From: Acholoe squamosa
Taxonomy: Eukaryota > Annelida > Polychaeta > Phyllodocida > Polynoidae
Length of the DNA stretch: 64,000 nt
Assembly (NCBI GenBank): GCA_949317995.1
Contig: OX439046.1
Coordinates: forward strand, 57,949,774-58,013,773
Direction of reading: 5' to 3'
The notes under the pieces: model-generated
Database searches by the model: none
Told to the model about the DNA's origin: nothing
What the model saw: only the letters and a program-made list of their open reading frames with translations
Part shown: piece by piece, positions 9,903 to 21,605 of the stretch
How the letters are laid out: each line of letters starts with the position of its first letter
Position numbering within the stretch: position 1 is the stretch's first letter
Program-made: the position numbers and the translations under genes

Positions 9903-10616
9903 ACCCTGAACTGTCCACTGACACCAAGCTAGGCACTGCCACAGACACATGCCAGAATCTGGCACCTAACACCTCAAGTGCCACCACTGCATGAGCACAC
10001 CAGGGAGGAGACTCACATCTCACTCCTGACACACCTCCACTGTCAATGAAATTATCAAAGTATTAGAAAAAAAAAAATTTATATACACAGCCACTTGTTG
10101 ATGTATAATATGAAAATCTATGGTATTCTCACAAAAATCAATGATTAATGCGCACATATACGCGCAAAAATTGCGAAATTGCAAATTACAAATTGTAAAA
10201 TTGTACAAATCTAACATTAATATACATGAATGCAGGTAGATAACTAAGACAGTTTTTGTACCCACTAGCACTTGTATACTATGCCAAGGTTTACTTAAAG
10301 TAACACACTTTAGGTATCCAAGAAAATTGTTGGAAAAATGAATGAAAAAAAAAATTGTTGAGAAAATTGTTGACATAAAACATGTTTACTTAAGATACTC
10401 ACCAAATAAATCTCTTTCAGGGACACATACTCAAAAGGCTAGGGGAATAGTCAATTAAGCAGCGGCCCACTGCCGAAATTGCCAATTAATACACCCATAT
10501 AGCAAAATCAATGAGTAACTCAGAGACAAACAAGCCTATTGTACATGAAGTACTTTGTTTTTCCGGCCCTCGGAAAAATTTGTCTCAAATCCCATAAATT
10601 GAATAGTGTAATCTAG

Positions 10617-10824
10617 ATTGTACGTTTGTACCCAATTTGCACACTAAAATTGTATGTTTGCACACCAGATTGTACGCTCGTACCCAATTTGCACACTAAA
10701 ATTGTATATTTGCACACCAGATTGTACGCTTGTACCCAATTTGCACACTAAAATTGTATGTTTGCACACCAGATTGTACGCTCGTACCCAATTTGCACAC
10801 AAAAATTGTATGTTTGCACACTAG
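10617..10824 (+). repeat. 52-bp minisatellite, right copy
   Basis: Same array as at 667-874, shifted by 9950, with the same number of units. Equal unit number in both terminal copies supports a very recent common origin, because minisatellites change length quickly. Confidence 0.92.
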
Positions 10825-10958
10825 ATTGTAAGTTGTATCCAATTTACATTTGAATTATACGTTGCACATTATACTGTATGTCTGTACCCAATTCATACAC
10901 TGAAGTCAGATTTTTAGAAAATCAACATTTCTAGGTGTATCCAAGCTGTACGCAAAAT

Positions 10959-11270
10959 TATATTTGTACATACAGAAACTATCAATTGAACGCAAAATTA
11001 TACATTGGCATACTAAAATTGCCAAATGCACGCGAAATTATATATTTGCACACTAAAATTGCCAAATATACGCGAAAATTATATATTTGCACACTCAAAT
11101 TGCCAAATGTACGCAAAAATTATATATTTGCACACTAAAATTGCCAAATATACGCGAAAATTATATATTTGCACACTCAAATTGCCAAATGTACGCAAAA
11201 ATTATATATTTGCATACTGAAATTGTCAATTGAACGCAATTACACGCGAAATTGTAAATTTGCACACTAA
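10959..11270 (+). repeat. 41-bp minisatellite, right copy
   Basis: Same array as at 1009-1320, shifted by 9950, with the same alternating unit types and number. Confidence 0.9.
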
Positions 11271-12242
11271 AATTGTCATTTATGTTCAATTTGCACGCTA
11301 AATTGAACATTAAATGCCAAAATTGCACACTATTTGCCAAATTGTATGTTGTACATAAAAATGGAAAATTGTACCCAAAATTGATGTTACATAAGCAAAT
11401 AAGCTATGGTATGGTAAGATATAGAAACTCGGAAATGTACTTATACCCAGGAGAAAATTGTTTATACTGACAAAGCTCTACCACAAAAATTGCATTTGAA
11501 GCACTCCCCATTACTTCAAATCCTCTTACAAAACAGTATATAACTCCAAAATGAGGTAAAAATTGTATAAATTGTACATTCCCTCGGCGAAATGACGGAG
11601 TTTCGCATTCTTTCGGGGGAGAGGGAGTATTCTATGATATACCATTTTATTATTCCATAAATTCTAACATATTTTGTATTAATCAAAGAAATATCTATGA
11701 AATTAATACATAGGTTGGTTCTAAGAGCTATAAGAGCGCTCAAACTTTGTATAAGAGCGTTCATGCCCCACTGCACACCAGCCACAGTCAGTTAGACAGA
11801 GTTTATGACATCAAAGGCTCCGACCTAATGGTTCACTGCACAATATAATAAAAATGAGGGTCTCAGTGTGCGACCTCATGGTTCAATGCACAAATTAATA
11901 ACTTGTAAGTGAATGCAACCGGCCGTCACGGGTGCCTGAGCACCGCTGACGCCGTCATGAGTGTCTGAGCACTCTAAGGACTGAACAATGGGTTACATAA
12001 GCACGACGCCATAACCTTCCGGTCGCTCTAGCGTCGCTCCTGAGCAACCTAGGTCAAATATCAAAATATCTATGGAAAGCCCATAATTAGACGGTCAGAA
12101 TGAGCCCAAGATCAAGGCGGAACTCCCAGTATTAAGGAAGTTACGCCATGGAGACTGAATCGACCTCCGAGTGAGCTACAGACAAACCGGCGGGAGTTAC
12201 GCGCCTATCCAGCGGGCATTATAATTTTGGCACATTCAGCTC

Positions 12243-12264
12243 CGCGCATGCCCAAAATGGCGGT
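12243..12264 (+). promoter_or_regulatory. NRF1-like and YY1-like promoter motifs
   Basis: CGCGCATGCCC resembles one variant of the NRF1 site and is followed directly by AAAATGGCGGT, close to the YY1 core. In animals these two motifs often mark CpG-type promoters. They lie 46 bases beyond the abrupt end of the retroelement, in a locally GC-richer stretch. Confidence 0.4.
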
Positions 12265-12322
12265 TATACAAGCATAAACGACCGAGTTATGAGGGTTTGA
12301 AGATGCAGAACCGACCAAGACA

Positions 12323-12574
12323 ATGGGGGCCATAGCGGCGTCCATGGGGGTCCTTTGTCCCCCTGTGACACTTGAAAGGGTCCCCTCAAACAATTGTAGA
12401 GTTAGGCAGATGCTGCTGGCTCCAGTCAGTCTGGAGGTGCTTTTCCAAGATTTGCTACAAATAGCCTGTCTGCACCTCCAGGAAGACACATCACCAAGAA
12501 CCGCTCTAGAGGTAACATCTCCAGTCATCTCCTGCTACCTGCTATACCACTGCACTATGGTGAAACTATGCTAG
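12323..12574 (+). CDS. Small hypothetical open frame downstream of promoter-like motifs
   Basis: An 83-residue frame starting MGAIAASMGVLCPP, with no recognised domain. Upstream are promoter-like motifs; a GAG/GTAACA donor-like site lies at about 12510. An AATAAA at 12859-12864 could end a short transcript. The frame may be the first exon of a host gene, part of a non-coding transcript, or chance. An overlapping minus-strand frame of similar length makes coding uncertain. Confidence 0.2.
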   Translation: MGAIAASMGVLCPPVTLERVPSNNCRVRQMLLAPVSLEVLFQDLLQIACLHLQEDTSPRTALEVTSPVISCYLLYHCTMVKLC

Positions 12575-12858
12575 ACAGGCATTGGTTTCCTACCATTAGT
12601 GGCCAGAGGCTATCTTCTTGAAGACTTCCACCAGAGGGTAAAGTTATCCATTATTACATTATTCCTCTAAGCAGCAGGTCAGGAGCTAGGTGTGGGAACC
12701 CACCTAGAAGTATGCTGGACATTGTATTATTATTACCTCACAGGTGGAGTGGAACTGAACATTGTACTTTATAAATTACTGTATGTTTACTGTATGTACA
12801 AATTACCTACATACTAACTACTGTATGATTGATATTTCTTACATGTTGCCTAAAGCTG

Positions 12859-12864
12859 AATAAA
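12859..12864 (+). terminator. Poly(A) signal AATAAA
   Basis: AATAAA in CTGAATAAACCAGTG, followed after about 20 bases by an AC/T-rich stretch. It would close a transcript of about 600 bases starting at the promoter-like motifs near 12250. Alone it is weak evidence in AT-rich DNA. Confidence 0.3.
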
Positions 12865-12979
12865 CCAGTGACAACTGGAAATAACACTATTTTATATGAG
12901 CCTGATGTATTTACACTATATACCACTAGTCTTATGATATTTCTCATATGACAACTTGATCATGCCAAACTCTACCATG

Positions 12980-13740
12980 ACATAACGGCAAATGGTCAAA
13001 CATCACCAGACAAAGCAGTACAGAGGGATCTGTCCTGGGGCCGGTGTTGTTCCTGGTATATATTAACAGCCTTAGTGACGTGGTAAGAAATTGCCACATG
13101 TGATGACTTAGCCATCACCTGTTCAGCAAGAGACCCTGCAAGGGTCCAAACACTTCTGGGAATAATCAGATGTTACAGCAATCGAGAACTGGTGTAAAAC
13201 AAATCGCCTCACCGTAAACACAGACAAAACGGTGATAATGTGGGTAGTAAAGCGGAACCAGCAGCTTGTTGTGAACCAGTATATGCTAGAAAGAGAATCT
13301 ACCAACAGATGATTCTACCAACCTTGGAATATTGCCCAGAGATACTTGATGGTGCACCAAAATGGGCCAGGAAAAAGTTCCAGGTACTACAGAACGATGG
13401 TCTGCGAGTGTGTGAACATATTCTGGACTGATGAGACGGAAGAATTGATGATCTGCATGACATGCATGACCTTGAATTCCTAGACATAAGACGAAACCAG
13501 CAACTGTCGTGCTACATGTATGAGTTATCTAGAGTTGCTGACAACATTGTTGTCCCAGTGCATGAACTCAGAGGGAATGGGAGACGAGACTAAAGTTGCC
13601 CAGAGTGCAAAGAGACATCTATATGAGAAGCCCAGTATCCATTTCAGCTCTGGAACAGGCTAAGTACAAAGAAAGTGAGGGCAGAGACCAAAGACAAGTT
13701 TGTAAAGGCACTAAGCTATGAAAATCGGATGTCCATTAAT
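12980..13740 (+). pseudogene. Decayed non-LTR retrotransposon (CR1/Jockey-type LINE) reverse transcriptase, 3' part
   Basis: Conserved RT pieces appear in order but in different frames. NGQTSPDK is followed by GSVLGPVLFLVYINSLSDVV (RT block with the GxVLGPxLF motif), then DDLAITCSA (catalytic DD), ENWCKTNRLTVNTDKT (the WCxxNxLxxNxxKT block), RIYQQMILPTLEYC near 13291, WARKKFQVLQNDGLRVC, LEFLDIRRNQQLSCYMYEL and finally LWNRLSTKKVRAETKDKFV near 13660-13710. These are the C-terminal RT landmarks of CR1/Jockey elements. At least two frameshifts (near 13104 and 13170) and several stops interrupt it, and the 5' part (ORF1, endonuclease) is absent, as is usual for 5'-truncated LINE copies. No poly-A or 3' microsatellite tail is clear. 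Confidence 0.88.
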
Positions 13741-15250
13741 CTATACTGAATTGACCACTGACACTCCTATGTTGTCCCAACAATTGCTATTGTGACAAGT
13801 AATTATGTTGTGGCATTTAAATGAAAATCTCCCTTTGGACCACTGATTTTTCATGCCAATGAAAATAACAAATTAAATTCAAATTCGAAAATGGACCTGG
13901 TCATTTAATCAGATTATTTAATGCCTGGTATTCACAAGTTAGTTGATATGGAAAACTAGTATACAAGTTTATATAATGCATGCAAAATTTGGTTGTCATG
14001 GAAACATAACTTCCTAAGATATGGCCTATTGTTTAAAAGTGACCTATATGTAGGTCGTTAGGAAGATAGGGAGTTGGGTTGCCTATGCATAGGTACCGGT
14101 ATGTATTTTGTATAGATATGAATTAGAATGTTATCACTTCATATTTCCATTATGGCTTAGCCTAGGTTTTTGATATTTGGTAAGGCTATATGACCCTCAT
14201 AATTGAATGTAATATGGGTGACCTTGCTGAAGGTTAAGGTCATTAGGCTTGACCTTGAATATACAAAATTCACTATTAGGTGATATCAGTGACCTATATG
14301 CTACATGTAGGTCAGTATTGAAAACTTTATATCACTGGACATTATCATCCGATCAAAACAAAATTTGAAATGGTGCATATTTAGGCATACAGGACATTAT
14401 GTTCCGACTTTCAATCCTCTTACGCCAAAACACTGAGTTTAGTATAATTTGGGTTAATGTTCTTCTTATCAGGTAAAAATTACTATAAATAACTTAGATT
14501 AGTTCCTCCTGGTCTAATATTCAATAACTCAGCATCGCAAACGGTACAGGTCTGTTGAAAACATCCAATAGATTGTAGCAGAAAAGGGAGGTTTGATAAA
14601 TTAATCTGAGAGTCAGAAAAAAGTTCTAATGAGACCTGGGTAAATACTGTCTGTCTATTAAAATCCAATTCATGAAAACAGATCAAACACTGTGTAATTT
14701 TTGGTAATTATTTTTTTAAATATACTTTTGATTATGATCAAATTTTGTAGACAATGCAGTGTAAGATTTTGTAAAACTAACTCCCCTAGACTTTCAACGA
14801 ATCAACGAATCATAGAACAACACCACAATTGTCACCCAAAGACATAAATAGTTCGAGGAGGTATCAAATTGAATTACCTAAGTGGAATAAGCTGATAAGA
14901 GGCCATGAATTAAAAGAATTGGATCCATCAAACAGTGTCAAAGAGGTTTAGTCTAATAGGTTTAATTTCACTGACACCGACTTAAGAGCGTTAAAGAAAG
15001 GAGGAGAGATTCAGTGCTCAGCTGAATTTTCAGCAATGACACTACCATGATATTGAGGAGACTAGAACTAGAATAGATGAGAAGACAATTATTTCTTCAT
15101 AATGGTTGTTTGATAGGAGATAATTGGCAGGAGTGCAATTCTGATTCGTCATTCATTTAGATCCAATTGTCCATGTGTCTTTGATATCACTGGGTCAATA
15201 AGCCTTTCTTTTCAAAGTTATCATTTTAGTGTTTCTAATGATTGGTAGCT
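13741..15250. other. Non-coding DNA, nothing recognised
   Basis: AT-rich sequence with many stops in all frames. It contains scattered GACCTATATGTAGGTC-like imperfect palindromes (near 14040 and 14289-14312). No gene, RNA or element is recognised. Confidence 0.5.
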
Positions 15251-15254
15251 AATG

Positions 15255-15480
15255 AATTTCCAACACCTTAAAAAATAACTGTTGAATCTACCAGGGATCC
15301 TTGTAAAACTAAAGAGTGGACCACTGTAATTGAAATGCATTGCACCAGTGTAGGTTTTACAAGAGGCCCCAGGTGGCAGTTCGCTGGTACACAAATGTAC
15401 AAGATGATCTCTGTGAAAATAATGATGGATCTCTGGCAACTTTGGGGGAGCACCCTATTCTGGGTAATTTGGCTGAAATT
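15255..15480 (-). repeat. Dispersed repeat family R1, copy 1
   Basis: Shares AATAACTGTTGAATCTACCA, the TTACAAG core and a GATCTCTGGCAACTTTGGG end with copies at 31160-31355 and 60955-61165, which lie in the opposite orientation. Short, non-coding and diverged, so probably a SINE or MITE; ends are not precisely defined. The small open frames here are by-products. Confidence 0.65.
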
Positions 15481-15775
15481 ATTAACGGTCTATTACATTA
15501 CAATTTTATTTACCAAATAGGTCTGCATTATTTTCATGTGGTGCTTCTCAATATATTTTGAAATTCCAACTCGTGCTAATACCTCCCACGGTTTTGATTA
15601 ATCACCACAACATATTACCTTTTTTTTCTAAAATCAACACTCTACATGATATTGGACAGGTTTTACAGAGAGTTTGAAAATGGTCACATAATCAAGTCAA
15701 TGATTTAAAACCTGATAAAGTTAGATTGAAAGTTCAATATTGAACAAGTAATCAATGGATAATTCATGATGTGTG

Positions 15776-15837
15776 TGTGTTAGTGAAGGCTAATTACACG
15801 AGGGCGTAGCCCGAGTGTAATGAGCCTTTGCTAACAT
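15776..15837. repeat. Hairpin element with GC loop (copy A)
   Basis: TGTTAGTGAAGGCTAATTAC pairs with the reverse complement of GTAATGAGCCTTTGCTAACA across the centre CACGAGGGCGTAGCCCGAGT. It is preceded by CAATGGATAATTCATGA, which in copy 22051-22170 is part of the stem. Same family as the hairpins at 22051, 38559, 38660 and 47832. Confidence 0.8.
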
Positions 15838-15839
15838 AC

Positions 15840-18690
15840 ATCTTTATAACAAGTGCAAGTGCAGAATGACTTTTCCAGAAAATAGCGGTAGTCAGACTGT
15901 TCACATACTGAATCTATTGAAATATAGTTGTTCTAGGTCATTCTATACCCAGTTCACACTAGTGCAAAAACCAGGAAAAACAGATTTAAAGTGCAGGGTT
16001 TGACCATATATCATGAGTGCTTGAACAAGTTATGAACATATGAACGTCAATTATGGAAAAAATAACAGCCATGCTTGAAATCAATGAGGTAAAGAGAAGT
16101 AGGTGCAATAAGCATGCGTATTGATATGATTTGGCAGCCATTGCCCCCTCGTGGTGGGTGAACGGTCGTATGCTCAGATGGAAAGGAAGTTAGCCAGATC
16201 GGCAAACATACTGAAAGATGATCTAAAGAAACAATTCAATAAATCACTTCACACGCTAGTATCACAGGAGTATAACACTACTTAAAAGACGAGGAAATGA
16301 GCTTCATTGTGAATGGAATGAAATCTGAATCATGAACTCCAGTGTCACCATAATCATCTATCAAATAATGTTTAGCGCTTGTATATTATACACTTATAGG
16401 AAAATACCTATCCAAGCATGCACCTTTGCAATCCTGGGGTCCCATCATACATGTTAGGTCAGGACAATTTGAAGAGGCAATATACAATTGCAGAAACAAC
16501 TAGAATTGAATGAATGAGTTAATTAATGGTGGTGTGTCGGTTGATTGAGTGTCTGACTCAGATGCAAAAGCTCAGTGTGTATAACAATGGGCTGGAGCAA
16601 AAGGGTGCCCCATCCTCTTGATAAGTGCAACAGACACATAATGTGTTAGTGCACAGATAATCTCTGACAGGGTGAAGTATATTATAGTGAACCGAAATTG
16701 TATGTGAAACTGTTAATCTCTCTGTGTTGGATTGTATGCGGTTTGAAGTTTGACTGCCCCAGGCTGAAGTATCTCTCCCATGGATAAAACTGACTTATAA
16801 GTCTATGTTAAATTTTTTTTTAAAGTTTGTGCCGTCTCACTCATTATGTCATACTGTATATATTCACCGTATATATTGTTACCATTTCTGGTAGACAGAC
16901 TGTGCTAGACAGCGAAACTCGGATGAAAACTGAATATGAGTCTCTCACCTATCAAGCCTGCTAATGTGTTGTAATATGTCAAATGATTATAAAGTTCTTG
17001 AAGGTCCGTTGGCATGCAAATAATCGGGTAGACCACATCATAACTTTTTTGTATGTGTTGTGAACGATTTAACAAAAATATAATTATATCTACATAATTT
17101 GGGATGTAAGTATAATAATGTTAGCTTATGTTCAGCAAATGCAGCCTTTTTCTGCCTCATGGACAGCTTAAATTCTGAGAGAATATACTGATTTGGTAAA
17201 ACTTCTGGGATAGAGCAATAATTTTGCTTTCAAGCGCTACATGGTAGACTATGAGACATACATGAAAGAGGAAAGTATCATGTCTTTCTACTACAGAAGG
17301 ACCCCTACATATTCATTTTTGATACTGATATCACACACCAACCCAATAAGCAAGCTAATATCATAACAGTAACTTGATATGGTATCAGCCATGCTTTTTT
17401 GAAGTTATCTTCTAGTGTCACTAGAGATAGTCGACAGGTGGTTTGGTAAACATATTTGCATGTCAAGGAATGGCATGGAATGCATTAAAGCTATTCTCCC
17501 TCTGGTGAGTTATGGCTGTTCTCATTGTCATGAGATTCAATAAGGATTCCTGTAAACGTTGCCTGAATAAGAATTTTATAAATAATGTGTCTTTTTAGGA
17601 GTTAGCAAGACGTTCAATCTTTTATAACACTATTGAGAAATGCTCCTCTGTTGTCTGTAAGCAAGATTATAAGTATAATACCGATAAGCATTACTGGGGA
17701 AACTTGAGCTGATCTAATCAGTAAGAAAATATAGCAGTATCATACAACTGTTAATAATGAGACAGGCCCATTTATCAGGCATTGTACATATAATTGCTTG
17801 TTGGAGAGCTGTACTTACCCTCCGTTGTCTATTACCATCCATATGTATCTTAAAAACATTCTTCATCTCTTTTGGGCAAAAAGAGAGTGGGAAGGGTTGT
17901 TCTAGAAGGTCCCTTATGTAGCTCTCTTATTGAGTATTGCTGTATTGTACATTACTGCTGTGTGTTGCATTAAAGTTTTGTAGTTGACATAATTCAGACC
18001 AATGTGGATTCGAGAAATGCTTTCAAATTGTTGGAATGCAGAAGAAAGGCTATGAAAATAAAGAGAGTGATGAGAAAGACATTGGGACTGAGAAACAGAA
18101 TAATGCACATTGGAAGACACGAGGTATTAATGACAGACAGACAGAAAATAAGAAAACAGAAAACTTTCAATTTGTTCATATCCAAATGTCTCCCTCACAA
18201 AATCCATTTAGTTATAATGTAGAAATCTAATACAATAATATCAAACTACAACTTGGATCGGAACAATATGCTACAAGCAAAGCAGTCTGTGCACAGTGCC
18301 AGTCTTATTGCAAGAGGGACAGAATAATAGTGTTGGAGCACTCCTTGTCACAAAAGGGCATAAGCAATCGTTTCCCAACCCTATAAGAGCTATTTATGAA
18401 TGTCAAATGTGTATTTGACCCCTGAGAGAGAGGAAATGGATCAATTGATAATGGACATAACGCATTAGTAGCCCAAAGAGTACCATGGCAAATGTTAAAG
18501 AAATGAAAATACCCCTTCTCCACATATCACTATGGCCTAGATCAAAATCAAGTTAGTCAGAATCATCTGATTCTGTTTTCTGTGAATGATAGGGCAACAA
18601 TCTTTGTCTTTAACGGATGTTTTAACTCTTGCACCGAAGCTGATTTTCAAACTTTATAATTTCCCTTTATCTTAATTCTATTAGTGATAT
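15840..18690. other. Non-coding DNA, nothing recognised
   Basis: About 2.8 kb of AT-rich sequence with short frames only. A small motif CCCCCTCGTGGTGG at 16144 resembles GC-rich cores of some SINEs but has no clear body. No gene is recognised. Confidence 0.45.
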
Positions 18691-18707
18691 TGAATGTGAC
18701 CCAACTC

Positions 18708-18790
18708 ATAAGGACCCTAATCACCCAATCTAAGGAATTCCAATAAGCCAGGCTTCCAATTCTGAAGTGCTACAATTACAATCTGAACTC
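18708..18790 (+). repeat. Dispersed repeat, copy shared with 24230-24320
   Basis: GGACCCTAATCACCCAATCT and the following GGAATTCCAATAAGCC then CTTCCAATTCTGAAGT are nearly identical in both places, in an otherwise different context. At 24230 the segment starts directly after a small hairpin (CCCGAGCA...TGCTCGGG, 24212-24231). Confidence 0.75.
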
Positions 18791-19299
18791 TTTTAAAGGG
18801 TCGAATGGATTTTCATTTAAGTTTTTCGTAGATTAGAATAGAGCCCTTTGATTAGAATGGGATCCTTTAGAGAAGCTTGTTCTAATTGGATCAGTTTCTG
18901 TGGTGCCACCTCAAACCTCTTCTGAAACAAAAAAAACTCCAATATTTGATCTATTTTCAATGGGAAACGGCCAATAAGTCCCTTCATTTGAATTTTGTTC
19001 TATTATAATTGGCGAATAAACTGAAATATCTCATTGCTGATTGGTAATTGTTCTTTGATTGAAAAGGTTGCTACTCAACTTTGCATACTTCCCATCCCAA
19101 AAAATAGTTATTACTTCCTTCACAACTGATATATGCCTACCTGCCTGCTTTACTCTCGGACGTTGCTTGCCATCTATGATAAAATGTTTCCCACCCCTCC
19201 CCCCTACTTTTTCTCTCTTCTGTTGCTGCCCGGTGCACCTTCACACACTCTGCCTATACATGTTAAAAATGGGAAGGCGCTGACCGGGAAGCGACATTC

Positions 19300-19835
19300 G
19301 CACAGGTATCCCGTGAGAATAACACTCCTATTCACACAGGATTTTCTAGTACAAAGGAATTATGAGTTATTTTGGGAAACAGGACTAGTTATTTGGGAAA
19401 CGGGACTAATTATTTGGGAAAACGGAACTGATTATTTGGGAAACAGGGCTGCTCATTTGGGAAGTTTTTCGCACAGGGATTACATTCCATACACAGGACA
19501 ATGTCATGTACCATAGTACCATGGGAAGAAGAAAGTCCCCAGAATTTAGGAAACAGGACATTTTGGGAAAAAGGACATCTAGAAATATGGGAAATAAGGC
19601 ACAATAATAAATTTGGTAAAAGGGACTTTGATGTCCCGTGTCCTAGAAAATCTCGTGCAAAAAGAAAGTGATTGTCCTGTGTACAAGATATCCTGATGTA
19701 GTCCCATTTCCAAAATATCCTGGCTTTTGTCCTGTTTCTCAAATGTCCCATTTCCAAGATTTCTTTTTTTTTGTCCAGTTTCTCTGGTGTCCCGTTTCGA
19801 ATAAGAGTCTTACTTGCACAAGATGCCCGTGCTAG
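19300..19835. mobile_element. Fold-back element built from short repeats (approximate ends)
   Basis: The left half repeats TTATTTGGGAAACGGGAC-like units of about 19-20 bp on the + strand (19372-19460, 19545-19640). The right half has the same unit reversed (GTCCTGTTTCTCAAATGTCC-like, 19670-19800). The two halves can pair into one large hairpin around about 19650, where GGGACTTTGATGTCCC is itself a short palindrome. Weak inverted similarity at the outer edges (GAATAACACTCCTATTC versus the reverse of GAATAAGAGTCTTAC) suggests TIRs. No coding sequence. Confidence 0.6.
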
Positions 19836-19839
19836 TATC

Positions 19840-21235
19840 ATTGGCCACGCTGACCTCAATAGCATCTGTGGGCAACTCCTGGATAAGGTTTGCAAAACAT
19901 GCTGCTCAACAGCTGCTCAAGGAAATTACCTGTCTTTGACACTCTTTGTAGAGCTTCAATAACAAAACCACTTTATCTTAAAGCCTCAAGCTTCTTCAAC
20001 AATTTCAGCTTATATTGGGACTATCAAGATGATTTACTCCCTCAGATGTATGTAATGAGGTAAAGGGTGGCACTTTACAGAATTATAGGTCCTTTGTGGT
20101 TAATTATCTGAATAATCAGCAGTACGTAATTGCTACGACCATGACATTAACTTTCAATACCAGACACATCTTTAAAGCTATCTGAGAGAACTTGGATGAA
20201 AAAAAAACAGTAACATGTTACTTTTTTCATCTAGAAAATTAATGAGATAAAGTGAGTCAGTACAATTTGACCCAGCAAAAAAATCATTTGCAATAATAAT
20301 TGTTGCAACGCGTGTCTTTCTTTTTCAGTCAACTTGCAGGTCGCTCATTCTATTCAGTTTTCATTTATTCTTTCATCTGAGTACCAGCTGAAAAAAAAGA
20401 GCTAAGAACTTCCCTTTTAGATGGATATGCTGTATGGGTGGCCGTGACAAGATTTCAATACTCATTCTCATCATGAAGGATGAATGGGTTCAATTTTCTT
20501 TATATTTCTTTCTACAGAAGTGCAGTCTGATTGGATTAACATTGTAGAAAGTGCATCGGATAGCTTCAAAAGTGCTTCTAATATTATTGAAACTTATTGC
20601 AATGGTACTGTCTAGATTGGATAAATAGGGGATTATTGGGATGTATTCAGTGCTATTTTACAGTTAGAAAGTATCTTGAAAAAAATCTGAATTCTTCCAT
20701 TCATCTTGATTTTCTCTTGGGTAAAGTAATTGGAGCTGATGTCCATAGGAGTATTGGACGAATTAGACTCACAAGATGCTCTTGATCATAGTGACTGCCC
20801 TCTATGAATATCGGAGGGCGTGATTTGCTGCATATTAAATACCCATCATGTTATTTACTGCTTGGTTGGGTCAATATTATCGAAAGGATGATCCCATCAT
20901 TAGTACCCTGAGTTTCATACACTTTCCCCCAAAATCACCCGAGGGATTTTCGGAAAGGAACCAAGGGGAAAGAAGATGGAAGCATCATCTTTTCACCATC
21001 AATTCTGATGGACTAAACGTTTTAGACTAAACTGGCAATTCTCCAACCAGACCCCCCCCTCCATACTTATCATGCACAATTGTATACAATCATATACGTG
21101 TGTGTGCCTTTCACCAGCGCAGCCAGGGTTCACCTTGTCATAGGACCTGAACAGTTTTAACTTGAATGTATGGTGTGATTGACTTTGTATATATGCCGAC
21201 ATCCATGAGGAACCTATTAAAAGGTATCATACTGC
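19840..21235. other. Non-coding DNA with the tail of a long repeat unit
   Basis: No gene seen. The stretch 20690-20890 (GGAGCTGAT, GATGCTCTTGATCATA, AATACCCATC, GGTCAATATTA) matches 34940-35110, the end of the 22.3-35.1 kb long repeat unit. It therefore looks like the end of an earlier, otherwise truncated unit. Confidence 0.55.
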
Positions 21236-21436
21236 GGTTATTCCAGCTTATACCACGATTTCTGGGTTACTCAGTGCTTTTTGCTGGATATTCCCATGCA
21301 CATACCTGTCGATATTGCACACCCTGTAGGCTGTAACATCAATTTTGTAAGGCGTGCGGTTATCCATGGATAACCTGCATGCCTCTCATGTTCTTACATG
21401 TCATATGTTACATGTTAAAACCCACAAAATCTTATG

Positions 21437-21515
21437 ACCTGGGCAGGGATTGAACCTGCAGTCTCAGATCAATAATCCAACACCCTATGCATTGTACCAC
21501 AGGGACTGACGAGAG
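21437..21515 (-). repeat. tRNA-like SINE head, copy 1
   Basis: On the minus strand: TGTGGTACAATGCATAGGG (A-box-like, TGGYNNARNGG type) and GCAGGTTCAATCCCTGCC (B box GGTTCAATCC), at tRNA spacing. The acceptor stem is not properly paired and the body continues into a repeat, so this is a tRNA-derived SINE, not a tRNA gene. Confidence 0.65.
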
Positions 21516-21605
21516 CAGCTTGGTTAGAACCATGTTTCTATGATATAAAGCCTCGACCTATAACCAGGCCAGTCGTGCACAGTATCTAGCCAAAGGCTAC
21601 GGTCT

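Larger units (their letters stand above)
1..12196 (+). mobile_element. Env-bearing Ty3/gypsy-like (Metaviridae) LTR retroelement, incomplete
   Basis: A long direct repeat flanks an internal region with pol and env in the same orientation. Pol carries the order RT, RNase H, integrase, which is the Metaviridae order, and env follows in a separate frame as in errantivirus-like elements. The two repeat copies differ at only one position that I noticed over 2246 aligned bases, so the insertion or duplication is very recent. The main pol and env frames are long and uninterrupted. No gag or protease is recognised in the window, so the element is incomplete. The left repeat runs off the start of the window, so the true left end and any target-site duplication cannot be seen. 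The Env and Pol features point to an infectious ancestor; whether any relative is active cannot be judged from one copy. Confidence 0.9.
9951..12196 (+). repeat. Right copy of the long terminal repeat block
   Basis: Near-identical copy of 1-2246. Similarity may begin further left: the window edge limits the comparison, so a real LTR could start in the 9.2-9.9 kb interval after env. The copy ends at 12196, where sequence changes abruptly to an unrelated GC-richer segment. That edge falls in RT-like sequence, so the right copy looks like the start of a second, truncated element or a tandem duplication product, not a canonical LTR terminus. No TG...CA ends are visible at this edge. Confidence 0.88.

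Noticed and set aside
12205-12528. 107-residue minus-strand frame over the promoter-like segment
   Set aside because: Overlaps a + frame of similar length, has no domain, and would read through the promoter-like motifs.
19410-19895. 161-residue minus-strand frame
   Set aside because: Made of repeated MGHLRNRTK-like words from the fold-back repeats; not a gene.
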